From Sphingobacterium multivorum (lineage in GTDB: Bacteria; Bacteroidota; Bacteroidia; Sphingobacteriales; Sphingobacteriaceae), in assembly GCF_039511225.1 (NCBI RefSeq), contig NZ_CP154261.1, forward strand, positions 2,356,001 to 2,420,000: 64,000 nucleotides of DNA, written 5' to 3'. The translations under genes were made by a program, and so were the position numbers. The notes under the pieces are model-generated. The model was not told the DNA's origin and made no database searches. It saw nothing but the letters and a program-made list of their open reading frames with translations. Below, in pieces: positions 52,299-60,374 of this stretch (its first letter is position 1; each line of letters starts with the position of its first letter).

Positions 52299-52931
52299 AT
52301 GAAAACACAGTTATCGTACTTAAAAAAATTGAGCGTATTGGGGACGAAAACTTTAGTCAAATATTATTTGCTGGCTATTGTTTCGACTTTACTTTATTTG
52401 GTGGTTGGTAGTTTACAATTTAATGCTAGTCATGAAGCTTTCTTTTCGACAGTCAGTCCTGTACAAGCCGTGGCTAAATTCCTTTGGTTGATTGGATTGA
52501 TCCTGCTACCTGTATTACTTTTTATTTTCAGCAACAAATATGTGTTTTCGAAGATTGCAAGTCTTGTCGTGGAGGAAAGGCAGGATGATCTCATTCTTCC
52601 GGCATTTGACAAAGTACTCTTAATTTTTCAATCAAATCAGCCCGATGTAATACAAAATGTCGCTGATTATTCGTTTGCGAAACTTAAACTGATTAATGAC
52701 GTAAAAAATACCAAAATTGAGAGCCCTTGGGTGCGGCGCATTGTCATTTTTGGTCTGAACAAAGTGAAGTTTGATTCTTTGGATTTGGATAATAACACTA
52801 GCTTCTATGCTATTATAAGGTCAAAGTTTATTGGTGTACTCGAAATATTGACCACAGCAAGTAGTAAGCCATTTTGGACATGTATTCTTGTCCAATGGCT
52901 TATGCTACTTTTTATTTGGCTGACCAACTAA
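52299..52931 (+). CDS. membrane protein of unknown function
   Basis: 210 residues, family not recognised. Three hydrophobic segments: about 20-42 (KYYLLAIVSTLLYLVVGSL), 58-80 (FLWLIGLILLPVLLFIFSN) and the C-terminal 188-208 (FWTCILVQWLMLLFIWL). Between the second and third is a soluble region of about 105 residues with acidic/basic helices (VVEERQDDLILPAFDKVLLIF). No catalytic motif. It is transcribed away from the ArsR operon; a shared divergent control region is possible. Confidence 0.62.
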   Translation: MKTQLSYLKKLSVLGTKTLVKYYLLAIVSTLLYLVVGSLQFNASHEAFFSTVSPVQAVAKFLWLIGLILLPVLLFIFSNKYVFSKIASLVVEERQDDLILPAFDKVLLIFQSNQPDVIQNVADYSFAKLKLINDVKNTKIESPWVRRIVIFGLNKVKFDSLDLDNNTSFYAIIRSKFIGVLEILTTASSKPFWTCILVQWLMLLFIWLTN

Positions 52932-53086
52932 ATGCGTTGATCACTGCAAGCAAGCATCCGGCTGCTGCAGGTATTTGTCTATTGGTTAAATTTTCTTTAG
53001 GTTTTTGCGGTGAAATGCCAGTCTATCACGGTGGTATAGATTTTATTTTGTATTTTAACTGTAAGAATAAAACTCTAGAGTTGTAA

Positions 53087-54742
53087 ATGAATGTTATGAT
53101 GAAAAAGATTTTTTTTACAGTTGTTGGGCTTTTGGTTGCATCGTTTGTTTTCGCCCAAATGCCACAGGTAAAGGTTGAAGAGGGGGTGCTAGAAGGGATT
53201 ATCTTGTCAAGCGGGGTCGAGTCCTTCCGAGGGATCCCCTTTGCAAAACCCCCAGTAGGCGATCTGAGATGGAAAGAGCCGCAAGCTGCTGAACACTGGT
53301 CTGGCATCCGCAAAGCAGATCATTTTGGTTATTCTCCGATGCAGAAACCGATCTATGGGGATATGCGATTTCGGTCGCCGGGGATCAGTGAAGACTGTCT
53401 CTACCTGAATGTATGGCGTCCAAAGAGCCTTCATTCAGGCAAACTTCCTGTTTTAGTTTATTTTTACGGCGGGGGGTTCAATGCTGGTGATGGATCTGAA
53501 AATCGTTATGATGGTGAAAGTTTTGCCAAAGAAGGTCTTATTGTCGTTACTGTCAACTATCGTCTTGGTATCTTTGGCTTTTTTGCGCATCCAGCATTAA
53601 CGGAGGAATCACCGAAACATGCATCAGGAAATTATGGACTGCTGGATCAGCATGCAGCTTTGGTTTGGGTCAAAAAAAATATAGCTGCATTCGGCGGTGA
53701 TCCCGATGCGGTCACCATCGGTGGCGAGTCGGCAGGAAGTATGTCTGTTTCCGCTCAAATGACTAGTCCGCTATCCAAGGGGTTGTTTACGCGTGCTATC
53801 GGTCAGAGCGGAAGTGTCTTTAACTTACGGTATGGTACAGCCTCTATTACTGAGCAGGAACAACAGGGTGTTGCATTTGCATCGCGGGTAAATGCCACAG
53901 GTCTTGATCAACTGCGTAAAATTCCTGCGGCCGAACTTCTAGATAAAGCCAGCGAGCCAGGAGCCTTCACTACCCGTTTGATTGTTGATGGCTATTTTTT
54001 GCCGCGATCTCCATTGGCTATTTTTGAAGCCGGGGAGCAATCTAAGGTTCCCTTGCTTGCCGGTTGGACTTCCACGGAAGCTCCCTATATGGCTTACATG
54101 GGTAAATCTTACCCATCTCCGGAGAATTATGAGAAGTTGGTAAGAGCACAGTTTGGTGTTAAAGCTGAGGAAGTGCTCAAGGAGTATCCAGGGAAGACCG
54201 AGGCAGAAGTCATTGAATCGGCAACTGCATTAGCTAGCGATAATTTTATTGTGTATAGTACTTGGAAATGGCTTGACCTGCAACGAAAGAATAGCGGCCA
54301 GCCAGTCTTCGTTTATATATTCGGTAAACCGCGGCCACCCATGCAACCGGCATATCGTGATGCACAAACCGGGCTTGCCGGAGGAATTAGCAAGAAATCT
54401 GCACAAGAAGACAAGGAAAAAAGCCCACAGCCCCTACCGGGAGCTTTCCATGCCAGTGATATCGAATATTTATTGGGAAATCTGCAGAGTAATGATGTTT
54501 TTGCCTGGACAGAAGATGATTACAAGGTTTCGAAACTTGGTCAGCAGTACTTTGTTAATTTTATCAAGACGGGTGATCCAAATGGAAAAGGACTTCCAGC
54601 CTGGCCGAAAACAACAGCAAAAGATAAGCGTATGAATATCTTGAATTTGAATACCGAGGTGAAAGCTTCTGCTGAAGAGTTCCGGAACAGGTATCTTTTT
54701 CTGGATAAAATGTTTGTCGACCGTGAATATAAATCCAGATAG
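53087..54742 (+). CDS. exported type-B carboxylesterase
   Basis: A periplasmic alpha/beta-hydrolase ester hydrolase of 551 residues. It has a signal peptide (start at 53087, or at 53096/53099 with MMKK) ending VFAQ. FRGIPFAKPPVGDLRWKEPQ and EDCLYLNVWRP are the type-B signatures, GGGFNAGDG is the oxyanion hole, and the nucleophile is S215 in GGESAGSMSVS. The acid and histidine are expected in STEAPYMAYMG-type and PGAFHASDIEYLLGN segments, and the latter carries the histidine. The natural ester is unknown. It lies upstream of the polyketide operon on the same strand but 237 bp away with a separate promoter. Confidence 0.92.
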   Translation: MNVMMKKIFFTVVGLLVASFVFAQMPQVKVEEGVLEGIILSSGVESFRGIPFAKPPVGDLRWKEPQAAEHWSGIRKADHFGYSPMQKPIYGDMRFRSPGISEDCLYLNVWRPKSLHSGKLPVLVYFYGGGFNAGDGSENRYDGESFAKEGLIVVTVNYRLGIFGFFAHPALTEESPKHASGNYGLLDQHAALVWVKKNIAAFGGDPDAVTIGGESAGSMSVSAQMTSPLSKGLFTRAIGQSGSVFNLRYGTASITEQEQQGVAFASRVNATGLDQLRKIPAAELLDKASEPGAFTTRLIVDGYFLPRSPLAIFEAGEQSKVPLLAGWTSTEAPYMAYMGKSYPSPENYEKLVRAQFGVKAEEVLKEYPGKTEAEVIESATALASDNFIVYSTWKWLDLQRKNSGQPVFVYIFGKPRPPMQPAYRDAQTGLAGGISKKSAQEDKEKSPQPLPGAFHASDIEYLLGNLQSNDVFAWTEDDYKVSKLGQQYFVNFIKTGDPNGKGLPAWPKTTAKDKRMNILNLNTEVKASAEEFRNRYLFLDKMFVDREYKSR

Positions 54743-54943
54743 ATACCTTCTTTATTTTACGGTCAAATAAAAACCATTTATCGCTAAGGGCTGTTATCAG
54801 AGAGACTTTTTATAAAAGCGGATGGATGATATTGTCCTGTGCAGGAAAATTCTAGGTCGTGAACAGATTTATTAAGAATCGTCTGTTGAATAGCGGGGGC
54901 AACCAATGTAGGAGACCGAAGCATGATTTATAACGTTGATTTT

Positions 54944-54975
54944 TTGTAGATGAAACTCATATAGAACAAACTTTG
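54944..54975 (+). promoter_or_regulatory. probable promoter of the type III polyketide operon
   Basis: TTG at 54944-54946, a 21-bp spacer, and AAACTTTG at 54968-54975 (first base differs from TAnnTTTG), then ATAT and the ATG at 54980. It would make a leaderless transcript, as at mnmE and the S4 gene. Confidence 0.45.
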
Positions 54976-54979
54976 ATAT

Positions 54980-56113
54980 ATGGTATTGGACCCTGATGTG
55001 ATTATTATAGGTGGCGGCTTGGCTGGACTTACAAGTGCATTGCATCTGTCTAAGCAAGGATTCAGCGTGACGTTAATCGAAAAACATGATTTTCCTCGTC
55101 ATAAGGTTTGTGGCGAATATGTTTCGAATGAAGTCTTGCCCTATCTGCATTGGCTACAAGTGGATGTTGAATCGCTACGTCCAACACATATTCGGGAGCT
55201 GGAGTTCACGACAGAAGGTGGGCAGATGAATAGGGTCAGGTTACCCTTGGGTGGAATTGGCATCAGTCGTTACGCGTTGGATGATCTATTATATCAGCGA
55301 GTAAAAGGGACGGGTTGTACAATTGTTATTGCGACCGTCACAGGAGTGTCCTTTAGCAATGATACATTTGCTGTTTCGTTTCAAGATCAGGTATTAAGAT
55401 CAAAAATTGTACTGGGCGCATATGGAAAACGCAGCAATGTGGATCAGCTCTTATCCCGCGATTTTATAACAAAAACCTCTCCGTGGATGGCTGTTAAGGC
55501 ACACTATTCGGGCGATTTTCCGAATGACCTTATTGCCTTGCATCATTTTGAAGGCGGTTATTGTGGTATTTCTAAGGTCGAAGATGACCAGATAAATTTA
55601 TGTTATCTGGCCGATGTAAAAACGTTCAAGAGGTATAAAAATATAGGTGATTATCAAAAGTATGTGTTGTCTAAAAATAGGCATCTTCAGTGTTTTTTTG
55701 AACAGAGTAGGCTGCTTTTTGACAAGCCGCTTGCGATAAGTCAATTTTCATTTGATCAGAAATCAGCGGTAGAAAACCATATGCTTATGATTGGTGATAC
55801 GGCCGGTCTTATTCATCCATTCTGTGGAAATGGGATGGCGATGGCGATACATAGTGCAAAAATGGCGTCCGAGCTTATTGTGGACTATTACCATGGTCAT
55901 ATCGATTCGCGCCAGCAATTGGAACAGTCCTACGTGAGTCAATGGAAGGGAACCTTTAGAAGACGGCTTTTAATCGGACGACTTCTGTCGGGTGTATTGC
56001 GCCATAAAATAGGTACCGCAGTTTTAATGAAGGCTACGGTATTTTTTCCAAAAATCTTAAGTTGGATGATAAAACAAACTCATGGAAATGCAAGCTCAAT
56101 AAAATGGGGATAG
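54980..56113 (+). CDS. FAD-dependent oxidoreductase of the polyketide operon
   Basis: A 377-residue flavoprotein of the geranylgeranyl reductase / aromatic hydroxylase-like group. The FAD ADP-binding loop VIIIGGGLAGLTSALHLS is at residues 7-24, KHDFPRHKVCGEYVS follows, and the second FAD motif MIGDTAGLIHPFCGNGMAMAI (about 268-288) contains the GD. It could hydroxylate a phenolic ring or reduce double bonds of a polyketide or isoprenoid product; the sequence alone does not decide. First gene of the operon; its end overlaps the methyltransferase start by 10 bp. The C-terminus is basic and hydrophobic (LLIGRLLSGVL), suggesting membrane contact. Confidence 0.85.
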   Translation: MVLDPDVIIIGGGLAGLTSALHLSKQGFSVTLIEKHDFPRHKVCGEYVSNEVLPYLHWLQVDVESLRPTHIRELEFTTEGGQMNRVRLPLGGIGISRYALDDLLYQRVKGTGCTIVIATVTGVSFSNDTFAVSFQDQVLRSKIVLGAYGKRSNVDQLLSRDFITKTSPWMAVKAHYSGDFPNDLIALHHFEGGYCGISKVEDDQINLCYLADVKTFKRYKNIGDYQKYVLSKNRHLQCFFEQSRLLFDKPLAISQFSFDQKSAVENHMLMIGDTAGLIHPFCGNGMAMAIHSAKMASELIVDYYHGHIDSRQQLEQSYVSQWKGTFRRRLLIGRLLSGVLRHKIGTAVLMKATVFFPKILSWMIKQTHGNASSIKWG

Positions 56114-56817
56114 ACACAAGATATAGAACATCGCAGAATGAGATCATGGACGATTTTCGGCTGGAAGGTGATGAACTTCGCATCACACTGGATCGGATCG
56201 CAAAGATTAATCGTTTTCTAGGCGGAAATAGCATTACGCTGAATGGCGTAAAAAAATTGCTGTCAACCAGCTACAAGAATGAAACAATAACAATAGTGGA
56301 TATCGGTTGTGGTAATGGGGACATGCTTCGCATGTTGAGCGATTATGGCAATAGACATCATATTAAGCTTTCATTGCTCGGTATAGATGCCAACCCTTAT
56401 ACAATAAATTGTGCAAGGGATTTGTCGAAAGATTATACCAATATATCCTATTTGTGTGCAGATATCTTTGAAGCGAATTTTGAAGATGTCAAGTATGACA
56501 TTGTTCTGTGTACGCTTACTTTACATCATTTCGACGATGATGCGATTCTTCGTTTGCTAGGTAGCCTGGTCAACGTATCAAGGTTGGGGGTTGTCATCAA
56601 CGATTTACAAAGGAGTAAAATGGCTTACCGGCTTTTTCAAACTATTGCTGTTGTTTTTAGGTTAAATAGAATGACAAAAGTGGATGGGCTTGTTTCCATA
56701 CTGCGTGGGTTTAAAAAGGTTGAGCTTGTACAATTCGCCAAGAGATTACGGTTAGAACATTACACCATCCAATGGAAATGGGCGTTTCGCTACCAGTGGA
56801 TAATTTCCAATATATGA
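56104..56817 (+). CDS. class I SAM-dependent methyltransferase of the polyketide operon
   Basis: 237 residues from the ATG at 56104, which overlaps the upstream stop by 10 bp; an ATG at 56062 lies well inside the previous gene and is rejected. The SAM-binding motif is IVDIGCGNGDMLRMLSDYG, then LLGIDANPYTINCARD and LCTLTLHHFDDDAILRLL as post-motifs of the UbiE/COQ5-like class. C- or O-methylation of a phenolic polyketide is the likely role in this context (inference). Its stop codon overlaps the synthase start in ATGA. Confidence 0.86.
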   Translation: MGIDTRYRTSQNEIMDDFRLEGDELRITLDRIAKINRFLGGNSITLNGVKKLLSTSYKNETITIVDIGCGNGDMLRMLSDYGNRHHIKLSLLGIDANPYTINCARDLSKDYTNISYLCADIFEANFEDVKYDIVLCTLTLHHFDDDAILRLLGSLVNVSRLGVVINDLQRSKMAYRLFQTIAVVFRLNRMTKVDGLVSILRGFKKVELVQFAKRLRLEHYTIQWKWAFRYQWIISNI

Positions 56818-57866
56818 ACGTTAAAATAATAACTGTTGCCAAGCAACTCCCTAAATACTCTTGTGCTACCGCTGATATTCTTCCGCTATTGGATATTTGG
56901 CTTCATGGACAGGAACCTCGTTTTATTAAGAAAATCAAGAAACTTTTCGAAGGCGCCGCCGTGGACAGGCGCTATGCTATTATGGATCCGATTGATGTCT
57001 TCACGGCGACATCTTTTGAAGAAAAAAACAATGTGTATTGCCGGGAGGCGATAGCCCTAGGGGAGCAAGCACTTGGTCAGGCCCTTGAACAAACGGGCTG
57101 GGACCCCCAGTCTCTGGATTATATCATTACAGTCAGTTGCACTGGAATTATGATCCCCTCTCTAGACGCGTATCTTATTAATAGGATGAAACTCCGACAG
57201 GATATAGTACGGTTACCAGTTACCGAAATGGGTTGCGTTGCCGGTGTTTCAGGTATTATTTATGCTAAAAATTTTCTTCAGGCAAACCCAGGTAAACGTG
57301 CTGCGGTTATTGCCGTCGAAGCGCCAACAGCGACTTTTCAGCTGGAAGATTTCTCGATGTCGAATATGGTCAGTGCCGCCATTTTCGGCGATGGTGCAGC
57401 TTGCTGTCTGCTTTCATCCTATGAGGAAGATTGCGGCCCTGTAATTCGTGATCAGGAGATGTATCATTTTTATGATGCGGAGGACATTATGGGGTTTAAA
57501 TTGACCAACACTGGTATGCAGATGATACTGGATGTGGATGTGCCCAATGTGATTGCGTCCCATTTTGATGCAGTTATACATCCATTCCTGAAAAAGAACC
57601 AGCTGGAAATTAAAGATATTAATTACATGATTTTTCATCCGGGCGGGAAAAAGATCGTAGCCACAATCGAGGAGATTTTTGCTGAATTTGATAAAGATAT
57701 TGAAGATACTAAGGCTATACTAGCGGACTATGGTAATATGTCGAGCGCTACGGTACTCTACGTCCTTGAACGTATTATGAAACGTAAGCCTCAAGCCGGT
57801 GAATTGGGCTTGATGCTGAGTTTCGGTCCGGGATTTTCAGCACAGCGGGTTTTATTACAGTGGTAA
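56814..57866 (+). CDS. type III polyketide synthase (chalcone/stilbene synthase-like)
   Basis: Condenses a starter acyl thioester with several malonyl units and cyclises to a resorcinol, phloroglucinol or pyrone, in the cytosol or on the membrane. 350 residues from the ATG at 56814, whose TGA overlap with the upstream stop implies coupling. The triad is complete: C141 in TEMGCVAGVSG, H275 in IFHPGGKK, N308 in YGNMSSATVLYVLE. VSCTGIMIPSLDAYLI and FGDGAACCLL are further family marks. The C-terminal GFGPGF loop reads SFGPGFSAQRVLLQW. Adjacent ACP-dependent enzymes suggest that an acyl-ACP supplies the starter, as for bacterial alkylresorcinol synthases (inference). Confidence 0.95.
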   Translation: MNVKIITVAKQLPKYSCATADILPLLDIWLHGQEPRFIKKIKKLFEGAAVDRRYAIMDPIDVFTATSFEEKNNVYCREAIALGEQALGQALEQTGWDPQSLDYIITVSCTGIMIPSLDAYLINRMKLRQDIVRLPVTEMGCVAGVSGIIYAKNFLQANPGKRAAVIAVEAPTATFQLEDFSMSNMVSAAIFGDGAACCLLSSYEEDCGPVIRDQEMYHFYDAEDIMGFKLTNTGMQMILDVDVPNVIASHFDAVIHPFLKKNQLEIKDINYMIFHPGGKKIVATIEEIFAEFDKDIEDTKAILADYGNMSSATVLYVLERIMKRKPQAGELGLMLSFGPGFSAQRVLLQW

Positions 57867-57883
57867 CTTACTCATTTTGAACA

Positions 57884-58321
57884 ATGGAATTGAATACTAT
57901 ACTAGCGAAATTGCCCTACAGGGCGCCGTTTTTATTTGTCGATGAGTTGATTCAAGTCGATGACGAAGGTGTTGCAGGTACCTATACTTTTGATGAAGAT
58001 CTGGACTTTTATCGCGGCCATTTTTATGATAGAGCGATTACCCCGGGAGTTATTCTGATCGAAACGATGGCTCAAATAGGTCTGGCCTGTTTGGGAATCT
58101 TTCTGCTCAATAAAGACTTAATGCAAGGCTCGTATATTGCGTTGACTTCTACTGAAATACAGTTTTTAAAACCAGTATATCCAAAGGAGAAAGTCACCGT
58201 GTTTTCAAAAAAAATATATTTTAGGTTTGGCAAACTAAAGTGTGCCGTTACGATGAAGAATGAAGCCGGGCAGGAAGTTTGTAAAGGGATATTGGCAGGT
58301 ATGATGACGGAGGAGCTATGA
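57884..58321 (+). CDS. 3-hydroxyacyl-ACP dehydratase, FabZ-like
   Basis: A 145-residue hot-dog-fold dehydratase. LPYRAPFLFVDELIQV begins the fold. The catalytic histidine is in YRGHFYDR, the acidic partner in ITPGVILIETMAQIG, and IQFLKPVYPKEKVTV is the usual strand pair. It would dehydrate 3-hydroxyacyl groups on the operon's carrier protein. It starts 17 bp after the polyketide synthase, and its stop overlaps the ketosynthase start (ATGA). It is divergent from housekeeping FabZ in the GHF-x-xxx-xxPG spacing, consistent with a specialised role. Confidence 0.88.
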   Translation: MELNTILAKLPYRAPFLFVDELIQVDDEGVAGTYTFDEDLDFYRGHFYDRAITPGVILIETMAQIGLACLGIFLLNKDLMQGSYIALTSTEIQFLKPVYPKEKVTVFSKKIYFRFGKLKCAVTMKNEAGQEVCKGILAGMMTEEL

Positions 58322-59589
58322 AGAGAGTTGTGATTACTGGACTAGGAGTCGTTGCGCCCAATGGAGTGGGGGTGCCAGCCTTTACCCAGGCCATCAAAGA
58401 TGGCGTTTCGGGCATTAGACATGATGAACTGCTGGAAAAGCTACAGTTTTCCTGCCAGATTGCGGGAATGCCGCAAGTATCAGATGATCTTAAAAGGCAA
58501 TATTTCACTGAACTTGAGCTTAGAGGTTTTAATAGTACAGGCATCTTGTACGGAGTCATTGCTGGAATGGAGGCCTGGACAAATGCAGGTCTTCCTATTG
58601 CCGTAAATTCGGTCCCCGATTGGGATAGCGGAACGGTCTTTGGTTCAGGTACATCAGGTATTGATAAGTTTCGCGAGAGTATTTATAAAATTGATGAGCT
58701 GCAAATCCGTAGATTAGGTAGTACAGTCGTGGCTCAAACAATGAACAGTGGTGTCAGTGCATATTTAGGTGGGAAATTAGGCCTCGGAAATCAGGTGACC
58801 ACCAATTCTTCTGCCTGTGCTACTGGGACTGAAGCAATTCTAATGGCATATGACCGGATTCGGTCCGGAAGAGCAAAACGCATGCTAGCAGGCAGTACTG
58901 GAGATAGTGGGCCTTATATTTGGGGCGGTTTTGATGCACTACGTGTCTGTAGTTCGCAATATAATGACCGCCCTGCGGAAGGTTCTCGCCCAATGAGTGC
59001 AACAGCCGCAGGATTTGTCCCGGGTAGTGGAGCTGGAGCAATGCTACTGGAAGATTTGGAAAGTGCCTTAGCACGCAATGCCGTTATATATGGCGAGTTA
59101 TTGGGCGGCCAAGTAAACTCTGGAGGACAACGGGGAACAGGCAGTATGACAGCTCCAAACGCTGATGCTGTACGCCGTTGCATTGAAGAGGCCCTAAACA
59201 ATTCGGGCGTCTCCAAATGGGATGTCGATGCTATAAACGGTCATCTAACGGCAACAGCCAAAGATGCTTTTGAAATAGAAAACTGGACTGAGGCACTTGG
59301 GCGTAAAGGGAAAGATTTTCCATGGATAAATTCGTTAAAAGCAATGACTGGGCATTGTCTCAGCGCGGCAGGTAGCATAGAATGCGTGGCCACAGTTTTG
59401 CAGTTATTTCATGGATTTTTATTCGGAAACAGTAATTGTACTGATTTACATCCCGAGATTGCAGCACTCATAGATCCATCAAGAGTACCAATACAGCAAA
59501 TTGATGTCAAACCCCAAATTATAGCCAAAGCAAGTTTCGGGTTTGGAGATGTAAATGCCTGTTTAATATTTAAAAAATTTGATAACTAA
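58318..59589 (+). CDS. beta-ketoacyl-ACP synthase (KAS I/II type)
   Basis: Elongates acyl-ACP by decarboxylative condensation. 423 residues. It starts KRVVITGLGVVAPNG, with the nucleophile C167 in NSSACATGTEAI and active-site histidines H309 in INGHLTATAKD and H346 in AMTGHCLSAAG; GFVPGSGAGAMLLED and KASFGFGDVNACLIF are typical. The usual HGT of the first histidine motif reads HLT here, which sets it apart from FabF. All three catalytic residues remain, so it is probably a condensing enzyme rather than a chain-length factor. The carrier protein gene follows after 4 bp. Confidence 0.92.
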   Translation: MKRVVITGLGVVAPNGVGVPAFTQAIKDGVSGIRHDELLEKLQFSCQIAGMPQVSDDLKRQYFTELELRGFNSTGILYGVIAGMEAWTNAGLPIAVNSVPDWDSGTVFGSGTSGIDKFRESIYKIDELQIRRLGSTVVAQTMNSGVSAYLGGKLGLGNQVTTNSSACATGTEAILMAYDRIRSGRAKRMLAGSTGDSGPYIWGGFDALRVCSSQYNDRPAEGSRPMSATAAGFVPGSGAGAMLLEDLESALARNAVIYGELLGGQVNSGGQRGTGSMTAPNADAVRRCIEEALNNSGVSKWDVDAINGHLTATAKDAFEIENWTEALGRKGKDFPWINSLKAMTGHCLSAAGSIECVATVLQLFHGFLFGNSNCTDLHPEIAALIDPSRVPIQQIDVKPQIIAKASFGFGDVNACLIFKKFDN

Positions 59590-59593
59590 ATTT

Positions 59594-59848
59594 ATGAACA
59601 GAGAAGAATTGATCGGTGCTTTAAAACCAATTATAGCGCCCTACACAACAAACGAAGAAGCTTTCCAAAAACTTACTGAAGAGACTGATTTTATGCGTGA
59701 TCTACAAATTAATTCAGCCAATTTGGTTGATATTGTGCTGGATATCGAAGATCAATTTGGGATCGTTATTGAAAATTCCGATATGGAGCGTATGCTTAAT
59801 GTTGGAGCTGCAGTCGAAATAATCGAAAGCAAGTTACAAGAAAAATGA
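59594..59848 (+). CDS. acyl carrier protein of the polyketide operon
   Basis: 84 residues from the ATG at 59594 (MNREELIGAL); a start at 59579 would run into the ketosynthase gene. Four-helix ACP with the phosphopantetheine serine at position 41 in LQINSANLVDIVLDIEDQFGI. The canonical DSL is replaced by NSA, with asparagine where aspartate is nearly invariant. The acidic recognition helix (DIVLDIED) is kept. Such a change could make it a poor substrate for housekeeping enzymes, which fits the dedicated transferase gene right behind it. Confidence 0.9.
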   Translation: MNREELIGALKPIIAPYTTNEEAFQKLTEETDFMRDLQINSANLVDIVLDIEDQFGIVIENSDMERMLNVGAAVEIIESKLQEK

Positions 59849-60357
59849 TTGGTAATGACATTATCGATCTGGTTCAGTCCAGAAAAGAGAGTAATTGGAG
59901 ACGTAGAGGTTTTCTTTCAAAACTATTTAATGAGCAGGAACAACTATTGATTGTGAACAGTCCAGATCCTGAAATTGTTGTTTGGCTCTTATGGAGTATG
60001 AAAGAGGCTGCCTATAAAATATGGAATAGACAGACAGGAATCAGAAAGTACATTCCTTTAAAATTGCGGTGTTCAGTTCATGAACGATCTTCTTGCAAGG
60101 CGAGGGGAGAAGTCATCTGCGAAGGGAAAAGGTATTATACGAAGACCATCGTTTCCCCTGATTTTATACATACCGTAGCAGCTGGCGAGTTAGTTCATTT
60201 GGACGATATTGTTGAAGTCAAAAGAGATGGAATTATTAAAGATTCTCTCGGAGTTCCAAGCCTCGTTCTGAGGGATGGGAAGAGGCGCTTGCCTGTTTCC
60301 GTAAGTAACCATGGCCGTTTTGAGCGAATAGTTTCGATTCATAGCCTATTGACTTAA
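59845..60357 (+). CDS. 4'-phosphopantetheinyl transferase
   Basis: Attaches the phosphopantetheine arm of CoA to the carrier protein serine. 170 residues. Family motifs are GNDIIDLVQ (residues 3-11, metal-binding aspartates), the WSMKEAAYKIW block (about 50-60, magnesium glutamate and CoA lysine), and SNHGRFERIVSI near the C-terminus. Its start codon overlaps the ACP stop (ATGA). Its length lies between AcpS (about 125) and Sfp (about 225), as is common for pathway-specific enzymes in Bacteroidota. Last gene of the operon; no hairpin terminator was found behind it. Confidence 0.88.
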   Translation: MIGNDIIDLVQSRKESNWRRRGFLSKLFNEQEQLLIVNSPDPEIVVWLLWSMKEAAYKIWNRQTGIRKYIPLKLRCSVHERSSCKARGEVICEGKRYYTKTIVSPDFIHTVAAGELVHLDDIVEVKRDGIIKDSLGVPSLVLRDGKRRLPVSVSNHGRFERIVSIHSLLT

Positions 60358-60374
60358 TTAGACGAGCGACCATC

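Noticed and set aside
54980..60357. Flexirubin or aryl polyene cluster
   Set aside because: These use DarA/DarB-type or multiple type II ketosynthases with an aromatic starter enzyme; none is present, and a type III synthase is the core instead.
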